From Sesamum alatum (taxonomy: Eukaryota > Streptophyta > Magnoliopsida > Lamiales > Pedaliaceae), in NCBI GenBank assembly GCA_034509735.1, contig JACGWO010000003.1, positions 620,001 through 684,000 of the forward strand: DNA of 64,000 bases. The letters run 5' to 3'. Position numbers and translations under genes: made by a program. Positions 34,332-45,308 of the stretch are shown here, in pieces (the stretch's first letter is position 1; each line of letters begins with the position of its first letter). The notes beneath the pieces are model-generated. The model worked only from the letters and a program-made list of their open reading frames with translations, was not told the origin of the DNA and ran no database searches.

Positions 34332-34480
34332 TTTCGTAAATCTCATTTTTTGGTCCTTTATTTTAGGTCCTGTTCATTTTTAGTCCTGATGATTACGTAA
34401 ATCTCACTTTTGGTCCTTTATCTTGCATTTTGTCTCAGTTTTCGTCCTCCGTTAAGTTTTTTAACGGAATGGCCACGTGA
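34332..34480. repeat. MULE left terminal inverted repeat with palindromic G-box
   Basis: Inverse of 39334-39481. The inner edge forms a 10-bp-arm hairpin, GGCCACGTGA-AAA-TCACGTGGCC (34471-34493), whose stem contains CACGTG. It lies about 160 nt upstream of the GRF gene ATG and could be its promoter. The right repeat keeps only one arm. Confidence 0.8.
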
Positions 34481-34648
34481 AAATCACGTGGCCGTTAAGT
34501 CTCTGTAGTGGAGGGATAAATTGGTTGAGTTAGAGGCATTAATGAAAGAATGCACAAAAAAAAGTGGCAAAATCAAATAATAAGGGCTCCACACCATTCC
34601 ACATTTTCCTTCCACAACCACGCGATTTGATCGTCCAAGTCTAAAATA

Positions 34649-35020
34649 ATGGCGTCAACAAGCGATACAAGTTCAACAAAATCACCTATGATGTGCTATT
34701 GTGGTAAGACCGCGTATTTGAGAACCTCGTGGACGAACTCGAATCCCGAAAGAAGGTTTCATGGGTATTATGATATTGCCAATGGATGTGGATTTTTTAC
34801 GTGGAAAGACCCATCGATGTGCACTAGGGCGAAGAAGATCATGCCTGGGCTCATCCGCAAGTTGAACAAAATGGAAGAAGAGGTGTCCGACATGAAGAAG
34901 AAGGTGAATGTATTGCAGAAAATGGAAGTAGAGGGGTCCCAAATGAGGAATAAGGTGAAATTCTTGCATAAATGTTTGGTTGGCGCATTAATTTTACTTG
35001 TTTTGATTTGGTTATGGTGA
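34649..35020 (+). CDS. GRF-type zinc finger protein with coiled coil and C-terminal membrane segment (MULE-borne)
   Basis: An intact 123-residue ORF with a good plant start context (AATAATGGCG). Residues 16-58 form a GRF zinc finger: C16-x-C18, ERRFHGYY at 34-41, C47-GFFTWKD and C58. Residues 62-105 are a charged, heptad-like coiled coil (LIRKLNKMEEEVSDMKKKVN). Residues 107-123 are a hydrophobic tail (CLVGALILLVLIWLW), a likely tail anchor. GRF fingers bind nucleic acid, often single-stranded DNA. Small GRF/coiled-coil/membrane proteins are abundant in plant genomes. Its place inside the MULE, convergent to the transposase gene, suggests it is an element gene rather than a host gene. Its role is unknown. 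Confidence 0.85.
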   Translation: MASTSDTSSTKSPMMCYCGKTAYLRTSWTNSNPERRFHGYYDIANGCGFFTWKDPSMCTRAKKIMPGLIRKLNKMEEEVSDMKKKVNVLQKMEVEGSQMRNKVKFLHKCLVGALILLVLIWLW

Positions 35021-35362
35021 AATAAATGGAGTAATGTAGGAAGATGTGACATTTGATTTTAGGTAGGTTTATGATGTTTTTTTTTTTTGTTTCTTTTCTT
35101 GTAATCAATCAATGTACTTTGTAGTTTTTGTAATGTAATATCAATGTTAATGTTTTTGTTGCTATGTTTGGTGTATTGTTATTGTTGTTCCTGAATGAAG
35201 TAATATGAAAGATTGAATGCAGAAACTGTAACATTCCATTCAAAAACCTGAAACATAGCAACAAAGCCTGAATGCAGACTGTAACATTGTTGTAAGTCAA
35301 AGCAGAAACTGTAAATGCCATCCCATTCATTCACAAAAAAAAGCACATACAAAATAAGTCGT
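35021..35362. other. Spacer between the convergent MULE genes
   Basis: AT-rich non-coding sequence. A short imperfect direct repeat occurs (GAATGCAGAAACTGTAACATT near 35214 and GAATGCAGACTGTAACATTG near 35270). It should hold the two 3' ends and terminators. Confidence 0.5.
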
Positions 35363-38300
35363 TTATGCCATAAAGGCACATATCCAAAAGGGTGTTTTGC
35401 CACACAAACTACTGACTGAAATACAAATAACTAGTTCATAAAAAATCTGTCTAGGTGTTCTTTGTACACGCCCTTTACTGCACTTTTCAGCTCTTCTCAC
35501 ATTAAGTAAAGCAGTCAAATTGTTCATTGTCACATATTTTTTTTTTTCATCTTTCTGGAATATTTTGAAAGGTGGTGGTAGTGGTTTGTTCTGTTTAGTT
35601 GTTATGGAGATGGCCACATTTGGAGGTCCAGGGGCAAATGGCATAAGTGGTCTCACAACACATCTGGGAACAGGATGTGAAGGTGTTGCTATTTGAGTTG
35701 GAACTACTGTTGGCCTTGGTGGATGTGCTACTGTTTGAGTTGGAACTGGTGCTGGCCTTGGGGGCTTGAAAGCTGCAGGGATTGGCATGGAATTCATCCC
35801 ATCCTCACCACTAGTGACAGGTGCATTCAACCTTGTGGATCTCCTCAACTACAAAATATGAAATCATAAGTCATATGCAATGGTGGTAGTAAGCACAGAA
35901 GAAGAAGTTGAACTTGGAGGCTTACTGTTATGTCCTGCCATGTAGGCTTTTTAGGACCTGCTTTAGGAATTGCCTTAGATTTTTTCCTTGGTTGCATACA
36001 CCAAACATATAAATAATCCATCTCAATATTACTGACTGAAAACAAGTTTAATGTACTAATTACATTGGTGTTTTGTGGAACCTCTGAGTCCTGTGTGATG
36101 CTTCTTATTGATGCGATTGTCCTCTTTCTAGCCTGCATCCAACAAACATTAAGTAAGCACAGAAGAAGAGTTGAATATTCTGTATGCAAAACATTAAAAA
36201 TCGTGAAGTCATTTTTTGGTCCTGGCTCTGATCCATACTGAATTGTGTATCATAAGTCAAATTCATGCTTGATTGGGACTCCACAAAGAAAAGTACCTCA
36301 GCTGCTTGCATTGCTTGCTCAATCTCAGCTGCTTCTGCATCTTTCCTTCTCTGACAGCCTTTTTTGTTATGTCCTTCATCTCCACAGAACTTGCACTTAA
36401 TAGTACCTTGTTGCCTCTGCAATTTGCCTGCCTTCTTCTTGCCCTTGGCCCCTTTTTTCTGCTTAGATGGAACTTCATCTTGCTCGAGCCTCCTAGCTCT
36501 AGGAGGTCTTCTAACCCCTCTGGCCTTGGTTGGTGGGAGCAATGGTGGTAAGTCAGTCCTCTGCTATTTCTCAAGGCCATTCACAGGGTATATGCAAGGT
36601 GTATATACCCTCAAGTAAGTGGCAACACTATAACAATCTGCAACAAAATCCTCTGCATCCAATCTTTAACTGTTAATTGCACTCATAGCATGTTTGCATG
36701 GGATTCCTGATAAATCCCATCTCCTGCATGAACATGTCTATCTTTGTAGATCAACACTGCACCTAGACCCATCAAAGCATGATATCTCATGATGAAAATC
36801 ATTTGCTTTGATGGGAATACAATCAGATGAACCCTTGTCCCCATTCTTTTGTAAAATCTTCTTAATCTTAGGACAAAATTTACCCTTCCATCTTCTTGCT
36901 GCCCTATCTCTGTTTTGCTGCAGCCTTGTCATGAGAAATTCTCTGATACACTCTAACATTGAATAGATTTATTTCTCTCTAGCTTCAAGCATACTTGCAT
37001 TGAAAGATTCACACAAGTTATTGAGCAATATATCACATCTCGGGTATGGAGAGAAGTGCGACCTACTCCATTGGCTTGGAGGTTTATCATTCAACCATTC
37101 ACCCAGTTTTATATCAAGCTTACAAATTAGTTTCATCATCTCAGCAAACTTAGATACAGTAGATGCTCTAGCAGCCTTCCATAATGCTTTTTTGTAAGCT
37201 AATCCCGTAAACCCTTCCCTCTTCATGTTCCCATGTGGATGACGAGCACAAAATCTATTTTCTGATGTTGGAAATATAGAGTCAAATGCAGGAAGTAAAC
37301 CTTTTTGCTTGTCACTCATAAATGTGTAATTCTATTCCCTTTCTATCCCCAGATCATGATTCAATAGCCTCAGAAACCATTCCCATGTCTCTCTGTTTTC
37401 TACAGACACTACACCATAACAAATTGGATAACATGCATTGTTTGGATCAATGCCAACAACAGTCAGTAATATCCCCCGATGAGGCCCCTTTAGGTGACAC
37501 CCATCCACACCTACAATTGGTCTACAACCTGATACGAATCCCTGCTTCAATCCATTGAAACATACATAAAACTTTGCAAACTTAGGCACCCCACTGCCTT
37601 CATCTAGGGCACTAGACAGATGGACTGTTGAACCTGGATTGGACCTTCTAGGTTCTTCTGCATAGTCCCCCAATCTTCCATATTGCTCTTTTGAACTCTC
37701 CTCAATTGTTTTTTCAAAGCTTTGCACTTAGCCCTATAGGCTTGATTCTTGACACATGCACCCTTATATCCTTTATTGCATCCTGTCTAAATCCCTTAAC
37801 ACCCCTTTTAGGATTTGTTCTAAGAAGGTCTTCATATTTGCCTCCCAACCATGTAGACTTGCAGTTTTTGACATGAAAGTTCACCCTATAATTGTGAACA
37901 GGTTGATAGTCCTTAATCTGGAATGTTGCTTCATTGCTTAGTGCCAAGGCATGAATCCTAAACCCACATCCTTCCTATGCACACTTAGCATGCACCCTCT
38001 TTGTATCATTTTTTTGCTATTTTTTATATTTTTTCTTGTACTCATAGCATGTGCCTGCACTGCATTCTTAAACTCATTTTTTGAACTAAACAACATACCA
38101 AGCTCATATTGAAGGTTGTAAGTATCCACTGTACTGAAAGTAGGATATTTAGGCCCAATTTCATCATCAGATGCCTTATCACTATCAAAGTCATCTGAAT
38201 CAGAGAAGGCACTGTTGTTATCCTCTTCACTCTCCTCTTCTTCTCCTCCACCTACACTTTGTTCACCACCTGCCCATTCAACCTCTTCATCCACATGCCT

Positions 38301-38726
38301 AGTGAATAACTCATCACCCTCATCTACCCCATTGTTTTCACCCTCTGCATCCTCACTACCCAAGTCATAATCACTGTCTAAGAAGTCTTCACTGTCTCTA
38401 CTATCATCATTTCTTTCATTCAATTCTAAAGGCTCCTAATTTATTTCAACCTCTCCACCAATTTCACCCTCTAAATACACATGAACCTCCCTATCTAATT
38501 CATGTTCAAGGTATAAATCAAGAATCTCTTGACCACTGCTGCGTAAAACAAAACAACCATCTAACTTATAGTACTTTTTCAACCCCTTGTACCCTATTTT
38601 TTCACATAACCTATCAAGATAAGGAATATCAACATAATTCAATTCTATGTGGTCAAACACACTGACACTACCCCTAACATATGTAGGTGGTATATTACAA
38701 AATTGTCCCCCATGGTGTATTTTCAT
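35363..38726 (-). pseudogene. mudrA-like MULE transposase, multi-exon, disrupted
   Basis: Read on the minus strand it starts at 38726 with a PB1-like N-terminal domain (MKIHHGGQFCNIPPTYVRG). Then come a Glu/Asp-rich linker, the MuDR DNA-binding region (NEATFQIKDYQPVHNYRVNF), the MULE catalytic domain (VGVDGCHLKGPHRGILLTVV; SDKQKGLLPAFD), a SWIM zinc finger (CSCRRWDLSGIPCKHAM, about 36680-36740) and a CCHC knuckle (CKFCGDEGHNKKGC, about 36355-36400). C-terminal exons are bounded by GT..AG signals (for example 36064-36132 and the exon starting at 35848). At least four in-frame stops (38436, 37332, 36969, 36738) and frameshifts near 37960 and 37710-37740 kill it. The intact form would cut and join DNA at the terminal repeats. 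Confidence 0.88.
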
Positions 38727-39333
38727 GTCACAGTAGAATCAAGTGGATCTGACATCAAAAGGATAAAAAAAAAAAAAATACAAACAATAAGCAAACACGC
38801 ACATGGCCACCCACCTACCAAACAAAATACACAATAAATAAATAGACACATCAAACACAGTGGCCCAGAGAATAGATTAAAAGGAGCAGCCTTTTGAACA
38901 TAAACAAAGGGGAAAGGGGATGTTCCACAACAATGTACAATGCGTACAAAAATCCAGAACATCACAGTGCTATATAAACATTATATACAACAACACGTGT
39001 GCACATCCTCTATTTTCAACAGCAGATATAAATTCAAAGAGATAAACATCTATTTTCGAAATAAGAAGAAGAAAACTTATGATAATCTGGGGAAGAAAAA
39101 TCATTGAAGTTGGGCTCGCATAAACTCATTGTCGTTGAATCCGTCCTTCTTCTCCCCTTCTACGATTCAGAAGAGGTAAAATTTCAAAAAAAAAAAAAAA
39201 AAAGAAGGTTGAGAAGGGATTTCTGCAAGGAGGAAGAAGTTTGGGATGAAATTAGGGTCCTTCTTTTTTTCTTTCCCCCCAAATACGTGAATTCAACATA
39301 TTTGCCAAAGTCAGCCATTTCATTTCAGACTAT
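38727..39333. other. MULE 5' non-coding region upstream of mudrA
   Basis: No gene is recognised. It contains A-runs (38766-38779 and 39187-39202) and is presumably the mudrA leader and promoter. Confidence 0.5.
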
Positions 39334-39481
39334 CACGTGGCCATTCCGTTAAAAAACTTAATGGAGGACGAAAACTGAGACAAAATGCAAGATAAAGGAC
39401 TAAAAGTGAGATTTACATAATGATTAGGACTAAAAATGAACAGGACCTAAAATAAAGGACCAAAAATGAGATTTTTCCCAT
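39334..39481. repeat. MULE right terminal inverted repeat
   Basis: Inverse complement of 34332-34480 with few differences. It ends ...AATGAGATTTTTCCCA next to the repeated Gypsy sequence at 39482. It would hold the mudrA promoter; the first mudrA codon is about 600 bp inside. Confidence 0.82.
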
Positions 39482-39635
39482 GTTGTCCTCCTTTGATCCT
39501 AAGGTTTTCGTGAAGATCCTTCAACTATTATAGTGCTGCTAGACCCTGGTATGCATCATTGGCGCCGTTTGTGGGAGCACTTGAACTTTAGACGTTAGAA
39601 ATAGAAAGTTCAAATAGTGGATATGACAATAGATC
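39482..39635 (+). repeat. Direct repeat flanking the MULE, right copy (Gypsy LTR end and primer site)
   Basis: Second copy of 34179-34331, again with GCATCA followed by TGGCGCCGTTTGTGG (primer site 39560-39574). The Gypsy internal region continues from here. Confidence 0.85.
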
Positions 39636-40710
39636 GTCCGGGGAAACACTTCCCTCCTCGCTGCAGCAGGTTCCGCTGTTCCATCTCAGCAGCAAGCATT
39701 GGGGGGACTCAATGCCCCAGCCCATACTTTCGACCCAACAGCCCTGCCTGCTGTCGCCAACCCACTCTTCTACGAGCAGCTTTGCCAATTCGTTATGGAG
39801 ACCATCAACTCAACCCTTTGAGGCTTCCAACTTAGTAGGGCAAGACAATCCTCTCAGTAGGAAAGGACTAGAATGCACGAAGAGTAAGAAGCTGATCCAT
39901 TGATTCCCGCTGCACTTTAGCAGGATGGACTTGTATAGACTGACTCTGCTAGCAAGGAGGCAACACTCTAGGGACCTCCCGAGTACTGGCGCTCTCTAAC
40001 AAAGAAGTGGTGGAAACTCCACCAAGAGGTAAGGAAGGGAGCCTTGCTTGCTGAGCTCGGCATTCCCTTTACTGTTGATATCATGGCAGAGGAACTCCTT
40101 GCTTACTTTAGGGCGCCCTCGCACTTGCCTGCTTACAGTGGCACTACTGACCCTGCTGAGCACATCCATAATTTTGAAAATGTAGCTCTGCTGCATAGGT
40201 ACACTGATGGTATTAAATGTTGAGTATTTCTTACTACGCTAACCGATTCTGCTTGGCAATGGTTCGATTAGCTTCTAGCTGGATTAGTAAGATCTTTTGC
40301 AGAGTTTAGCTCTCTTTTCCTATATCAGTTCGCTAACAACAAGAAGTACCAAAAATTGCCTATTAGCCTTTTTAGAGTAAAACATGAGGAAAAGGAGACC
40401 TTAAGAGCGTTTGTCCAACGTTTTAACAACATCGTCCGGGAAGTCCCAATGCTCACTAGGAGGTGCTGATCAACACTCTCACTTAGGGACTTCAAGTAGT
40501 TCCTCTCTTCAAATCCTTGGCGAAGAAGCCTGCAGCTAATTCTCATGATGTGCTGGCTCGAGTAGAGAAGTACATAAACCTAGAAGGAGGGACATTGAGA
40601 TTTCCTCCTCCTGCAGGAGCAGGGGAGAACCCTGAGGGTGGTTCAATCCCTGGACCCAAAAGAACGAGCACTACACCCCACTCATCACTAGCCCAACACG
40701 GATGACCTAT
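39636..40710 (+). pseudogene. Gypsy gag
   Basis: A Retrotrans_gag-type domain is readable from about 40080 with scattered stops: AEELLAYFRAPSHLPAYSGT, TDPAEHIHNFENVALLHRYT, LTDSAWQWFD, SFAEFSSLFLYQFANNKKYQ and KEETLRAFVQRFNNIVREVP. This is the capsid part of a plant Gypsy element. Stops replace conserved residues at least three times (for example after DGIKC and after AWQWFD). Confidence 0.8.
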
Positions 40711-41500
40711 AAGACTTATCAAGGCTGGCTACCTAAAAGACTATGTAAACAAGGATAAGCGGTGTGGCCAAAGAGAAGAATGCTCTTGCCACCGTGATTC
40801 CCGCAGGAGTGAGGAACGCATTGATGACCCCTCCAGAATGGAACATAGAAAGGACAAAGCTCCTGATGAGGAATGAAGCCCAAAGAATAACCCTACCAAG
40901 GGAGTGATCCACATGATAGCTGGGGGACAATCGACGGGGACTCTAGAAGAGCCAGACGTGCACATGCTCGTGCTTTTAGGTTGGTCATGGAAATTAACCA
41001 CAAAGTATCAATAGGGGATCATACGATCCACTTTGGACCTGCTGACGCACAGGAAGTTCATTTACCCCATAACGATGCTCTTGTTGTTTCTGCTACTTTA
41101 GCTAATTATAGTGTTATGTATCTTTTTGGATTCTGGTAGTTCTGCAAATATCCTCTTCTATGAGGTCTATCGACAGATGGAACTTGGTGACACCCCGTAG
41201 GAGATGGTAGACACATCAGTGTTTGGCTTTGCAGGGGAAGTTGTACACCACCTGGGATAGATCATGCTCCCCTTATCCTTAGGATCAGGGGCCCAAGAGG
41301 AAGACTAAGATGATCTGCTTCCTCACAGTGGATATGCCCTTAGCATACAACGTTATTTTAGGGCAACGTGCCTTGAATGCCTTCTAGGCTGTTGTCTCGA
41401 CTTACCACATAAAGCTAAATTTCCGCGCCGAAGCAGGGGTAGGGGAAGTCATAAGCGACCAATATACAACACGGAAGTGCTATGTTGAATTTGTAAAAAG
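40711..41500 (+). pseudogene. Gypsy gag C-terminus and protease
   Basis: Broken frames show GVIHMIAGGQSTGT (about 40900-40940), then FLDSGSSANILFYEVYRQME, an aspartic protease with DSG in place of DTG (about 41135), and later a FGFAGE block. The IHMIAGG...DSGSSA order is typical of Tat-like Gypsy proteases. Confidence 0.72.
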
Positions 41501-41887
41501 AGGCAGTAGAAGGACATGGAGATAGACCTCCCTCAGCTCAACAGAGAGAAAGGTAAAAGACCTATACAGTATGATGATCAAGGAAACAAGGTTCTGTCCA
41601 AGTACAACCCGTGGAGGAGCTGTTGAGGATCCAACTGATACCAGAAGAGTCAGACAAAATCACCAGGATCGGTTCCCAACTGAGCCCTGAATTAGTAGAA
41701 CGATTAACCACTTTGTTGTAGGAAAATGTGGATGTCTTCTATGGTCAGCCCACGACTTAGTAGGTATTGATCCAAGTATTGCAGTATATAACCTGAACTT
41801 AGATCCATCTTTAGGGTTTTGAGGAAGACCAAGGATTCTGCATGGGTTGAGGCATGTTAACAAGCTTTCTAAGATCTAAAGGCCTGG
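41501..41887 (+). pseudogene. Gypsy RT remnant, core deleted
   Basis: Sequence before the RT (ENVDVFYGQPTT at about 41725) is followed within 150 bp by sequence that normally lies after the RT palm. No YxDD active site is present. About 0.6-0.7 kb of RT is missing, so this element could not have copied itself after the deletion. Confidence 0.65.
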
Positions 41888-42403
41888 TTGGCCGAGCTGC
41901 CTTTACTCACTAAACCCTCACTAGGTGACCCATTATATCTATATTTTGTTGTAGGGCAGCACGACATGAGCTACGTGCTCATCCAAGAGGAGGACGAGAC
42001 TCATAAGCTTGTCTACTACGTCAACAAGGTATTACATGGTGTGGAACAACACTACTTTGAGGTAGAAAAATTAGCATTTGCCTTGGGTAATAACTCAAGG
42101 AAGCTACGTCCTTATTTCGTATCACATTTTATTATTTTTCGTACTAACACTCTCTTACAGCAAACAGTGAGGAAAGCTGAGACTTCAAGTAGAATGATCA
42201 AATGGGCAGTAAAGCTCAGTGAGTACGACATCTCTTATCAGCCCAGAACGACTACCAAAGCCCAAGAACTAGCTGAGTTCATAACGAAAGCAATGTCGTC
42301 TCGCGAAGATGAAGGAAAGTGGCTACTCCATGTACATGGCTCCTCTATCTATGTTGGTAGTAGAGTCGAAATTGTGCTCACCAGCCTAGAAAGGACGAGC
42401 TAG
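41888..42403 (+). pseudogene. Gypsy RT-linked RNase H domain
   Basis: 171 open codons. LLTKPSLGDPLYLYFVVGQH, DETHKLVYYVNKVLHGVEQH, YFEVEKLAFALGNNSRKLRP and VKLSEYDISYQPRTTTKAQE match the RNase H segment that follows Gypsy RT. The open frame survives only because this part happens to lack stops. Its neighbours on both sides are broken. Confidence 0.82.
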
Positions 42404-42880
42404 ATTTTGCCCTAAAATTTGATTTTAAAGCCTCAAAAAATAAAACCGAGTACGAGGGCCTCATAGCGGGTATCAAAATGGCTCTACATACATGAGCCAG
42501 GAATCTGACTGTATACTCTGACTCCCAGCTGGTAACCAACCAGGTTGGAGGCACATACGAGGTTAAGGAGGATAGACCGAAAGGGTACCTTAGGAAATAA
42601 GCAAGCTCAAGAGCAGGATCAAACGTTTCCAGCTTCATTAGATTTCTCGCACCGAAAAAAGCAAGGTAAACTATCTTGCCCCGCTATCTAGCTCCTTGGC
42701 TGATTGCAGTACTTGCATCATCACTATAAGGACGCTCACTAAAGTTTCTAATGATACTAACGTGAATATCATGCAGATTAGCATGGATTGGAGGAAATTC
42801 CTCCGAGATTACCTACAAGAAGAAACCCTTCCTGCTGATGAAAATGAGGCAGCTTGTTTGAGGAGTAGGGCAGCTTGATT
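42404..42880 (+). pseudogene. Gypsy second (archaeal-like) RNase H domain
   Basis: Broken frames with KTEYEGLIAGIKMALHT, LTVYSDSQLVTNQVGGTYEV and KGYLRK. The YEGLIAGI...VYSDSQLV pattern is the additional RNase H found in Tat-type elements after the RT-linked one. Confidence 0.72.
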
Positions 42881-43087
42881 CATCTTATTAGGAGGAGTAC
42901 TATACAAGCACAACTTCTCTCAGCCTTTCCTCTGATGCTTATCAGCAGATGAGGGCAAAGTCGTGCTACGAGAGATACATAAAGGAGCCTGCGGATCCCA
43001 CACAGGTGGTATGGCCCTTACAAGAAAGACATTGGGAGTCGGATATTTCTGGCATACTCGCAAGGAGGATGCAATAGACTGGGTTAG
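42881..43087 (+). pseudogene. Gypsy integrase zinc-binding region, cut by LTR1
   Basis: VVLREIHKGACGSHTGG, then LTRKTLGVGYFWHTRKEDA, is the H2C2 region of Gypsy integrase. At 43083-43087 (GTTAG) it is interrupted by an LTR1. The gene resumes at 45309 and again at 55661. Confidence 0.82.
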
Positions 43088-45308
43088 TGTTAGAATAGGT
43101 GACCAGAAAGCCAATAGATTTGGCGATTTGTAACCTATTTGACAACTTGATGTAAATGTGATATTATGTTGTGATGAATAAAATGAGTGTTCGTCACTAT
43201 TGGTGTTTACTTTGTTGCGCTCATTGTACATATGCTAAAACAGTATTTTACTTATATTGCAACAAAGCCCACATACCACGATTAACAACTCTATGCAATT
43301 GGGCCACACATTGGATGGTGGTCATAAAACTAACTGATTAAGAGTTGGGTCTGAAACGTTCCAAGTCGAGGACCTCGAGACAGGGCATCGAGAGTCCTAT
43401 TGAGACTTGCATCAAGAGTCGTGTTCATTGGATGAGTGCCGTGTTTCATTGACGACAAGCGTGGGACGCCTACACGATCTTGATGTGTTGGTCAACTGGG
43501 GTCGAGCCGACTGGACTAACTCGCGGGGATCATCATATGGAAGCCTTGGAGGCTTGGTCGGTATGATTGGATTTCTCCGGTTCCGATAGTATGGGAGTAG
43601 TCCTCAGACTTGAGGAATCATGGCAATCGCGTGCACAGGACGGCTGTATCTTGGATCTGGTGAGAGGTGATCATTCTGTAAGATGATCATTATATGCCTT
43701 GTCAAGTGCAGTCAGAATGTGTAGCAAGGACGGTGTATTCAAAGAAGAGGATCCATCCCCTGTCAGTATGTGACAGAGGTATCTCCTATGCACTCGAAGA
43801 CACGTTCATGCTGTTTGAAACTGTGGCCACAGTGGCTGGTTGAACAGGGAATGGTTTCCTGTGTCGACGCAATGAAGCATACGTAGTCTCTAGTATTAAG
43901 CATAGATGCCTAGTCAAGGATGGGAACCGATGCCCAATTCCATACCCTAGACTGAGGCCGGGAGACGGTAGACGAAAGGACCATACCCATACGAAATCGG
44001 CGCCTAAATGTTCACGCCAACATTCACCTAGTCTCTAATGCCATGGATCGTTGCTAGACGGCCACTCATGGTAACGGGCCCTTGTGGGACACAGGTCCAA
44101 ATCTAGCTAAGGATGAACCTAAAGGGTCACACACAAATCACCGAGAAGGTTGAGAGATTGACTTGGAGTCAATCTCGAAGGATAAATAAGTAATTGGATT
44201 TCTTAAGGGATAGTCCATTGGATGGACGAGCCGATATTGTATCGGGCCCTCGTTTAATCGTTAAATTGGATTTCTCGATTAAATATGGAAATTCGAGATG
44301 TTGGATCTTTTGATTGGATTAAAAGACCAACGGGAATAATTTAAGTGGACATTAAATTGGATTTAATTTTGGGTTCGTCGTAATTGGATTACGATAAAAT
44401 CCGGTCCATTAAGTTTGACCCGAGAGGAGAAATAATTCCTATTTTGGAATAGGAAGAAGTTGGACTTCTTCCCATATTGAGCATGGCCGAAATGCTCGCC
44501 TGGAGGAAGCAAAATTCAGCCATGTTCCATGCAAGGTGGCGGTTGACTTGTCTCTTTTGGTAAGAGACAAATCAACTCCAATCAAGCCCTTCCCTTTTGG
44601 TATGATTTGATGATACCTTAAAAGTTGGTAGGCTTGATTGAAGAATTAATGGTGATTGATTGGGATGTATCTAGACATCCTTGGATGAAACTAGACACAT
44701 TCCAATAATCACATTAATTATGTATATATATAGGAGTATATACAACACCTTGAGTATAAGATTAATTATTCATCTTTTCTAGGAAAAGTGAAGACAATTT
44801 TCGGCCTCTCTTCTCTCTAAATCTTGGCCACTCTCCCCCTCTCTCACTTGTGTTCTTCACTTGATTTTGAATCAAAAGGAAGAACAAAGTAGGTTTAAGA
44901 GAACACTAATTCGTAGTGTTTTATTCTCTTAAACCGATTCCTTCATAAACCCATTTTCTTCTAGCAAGGAGAACGTGAATTTCTTCCGGTATGGTGTGGA
45001 TCACCTTTGGAGAATCCATAGGTTTGGATTTGTGAGCATTCCGGAGAAGGAACAACGCAAGTAGCCGAGCACACGTGAAATCTACAAAGGTAACGGTTTA
45101 TTACGCTTAGTAGATTTACTTTTTGTTTATGCCCTATGTGTTATATATACATGTTTAAATATTAACACATCCTACATCGAACGCGCGGTAGAGCACCCAA
45201 GTGTACACCCCTTGGGATCACGTTTATTTAAATTGTTTAAATTTACGTACCTATTTCACGCCTTTCTTGCTTCCGCTCGTGCTCCCGAGCGGATCCTCTT
45301 GTCCTTCA
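43088..45308 (+). repeat. LTR1 copy A in the Gypsy integrase, bordered by GTTAG
   Basis: A complete 2221-bp LTR, TGTTAGAATAGGTGACC...GATCCTCTTGTCCTTCA. It has a perfect 5-bp repeat GTTAG on both sides (43083-43087 and 45309-45313). No primer site follows; the next base is Gypsy integrase. It therefore looks like a solo LTR, but the same Gypsy join also follows LTR copy B at 55660. A TATA-like TATATATAGG lies near 44724-44733. Confidence 0.93.

Larger units (their letters stand above)
34332..39481. mobile_element. Mutator-like element (MULE) with two convergent genes
   Basis: Terminal inverted repeats of about 148 bp (34332-34480 and 39334-39481) share blocks such as TCTCATTTTTGGTCCTTTAT and GTCTCAGTTTTCGTCCTCC. 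Inside, a mudrA-like transposase pseudogene runs leftward (38726 to 35363), and a small intact GRF-type zinc finger gene runs rightward (34649-35020). The arrangement is convergent, as in maize MuDR. It lies in the Gypsy leader. No 9-bp target duplication is visible; instead about 154 bp of Gypsy sequence is repeated on both sides. Confidence 0.85.

Noticed and set aside
43088..45308. Considered as an independent solo-LTR insertion
   Set aside because: The identical target base, GTTAG repeat and flank at 55660 make two independent insertions improbable; duplication by recombination is preferred.
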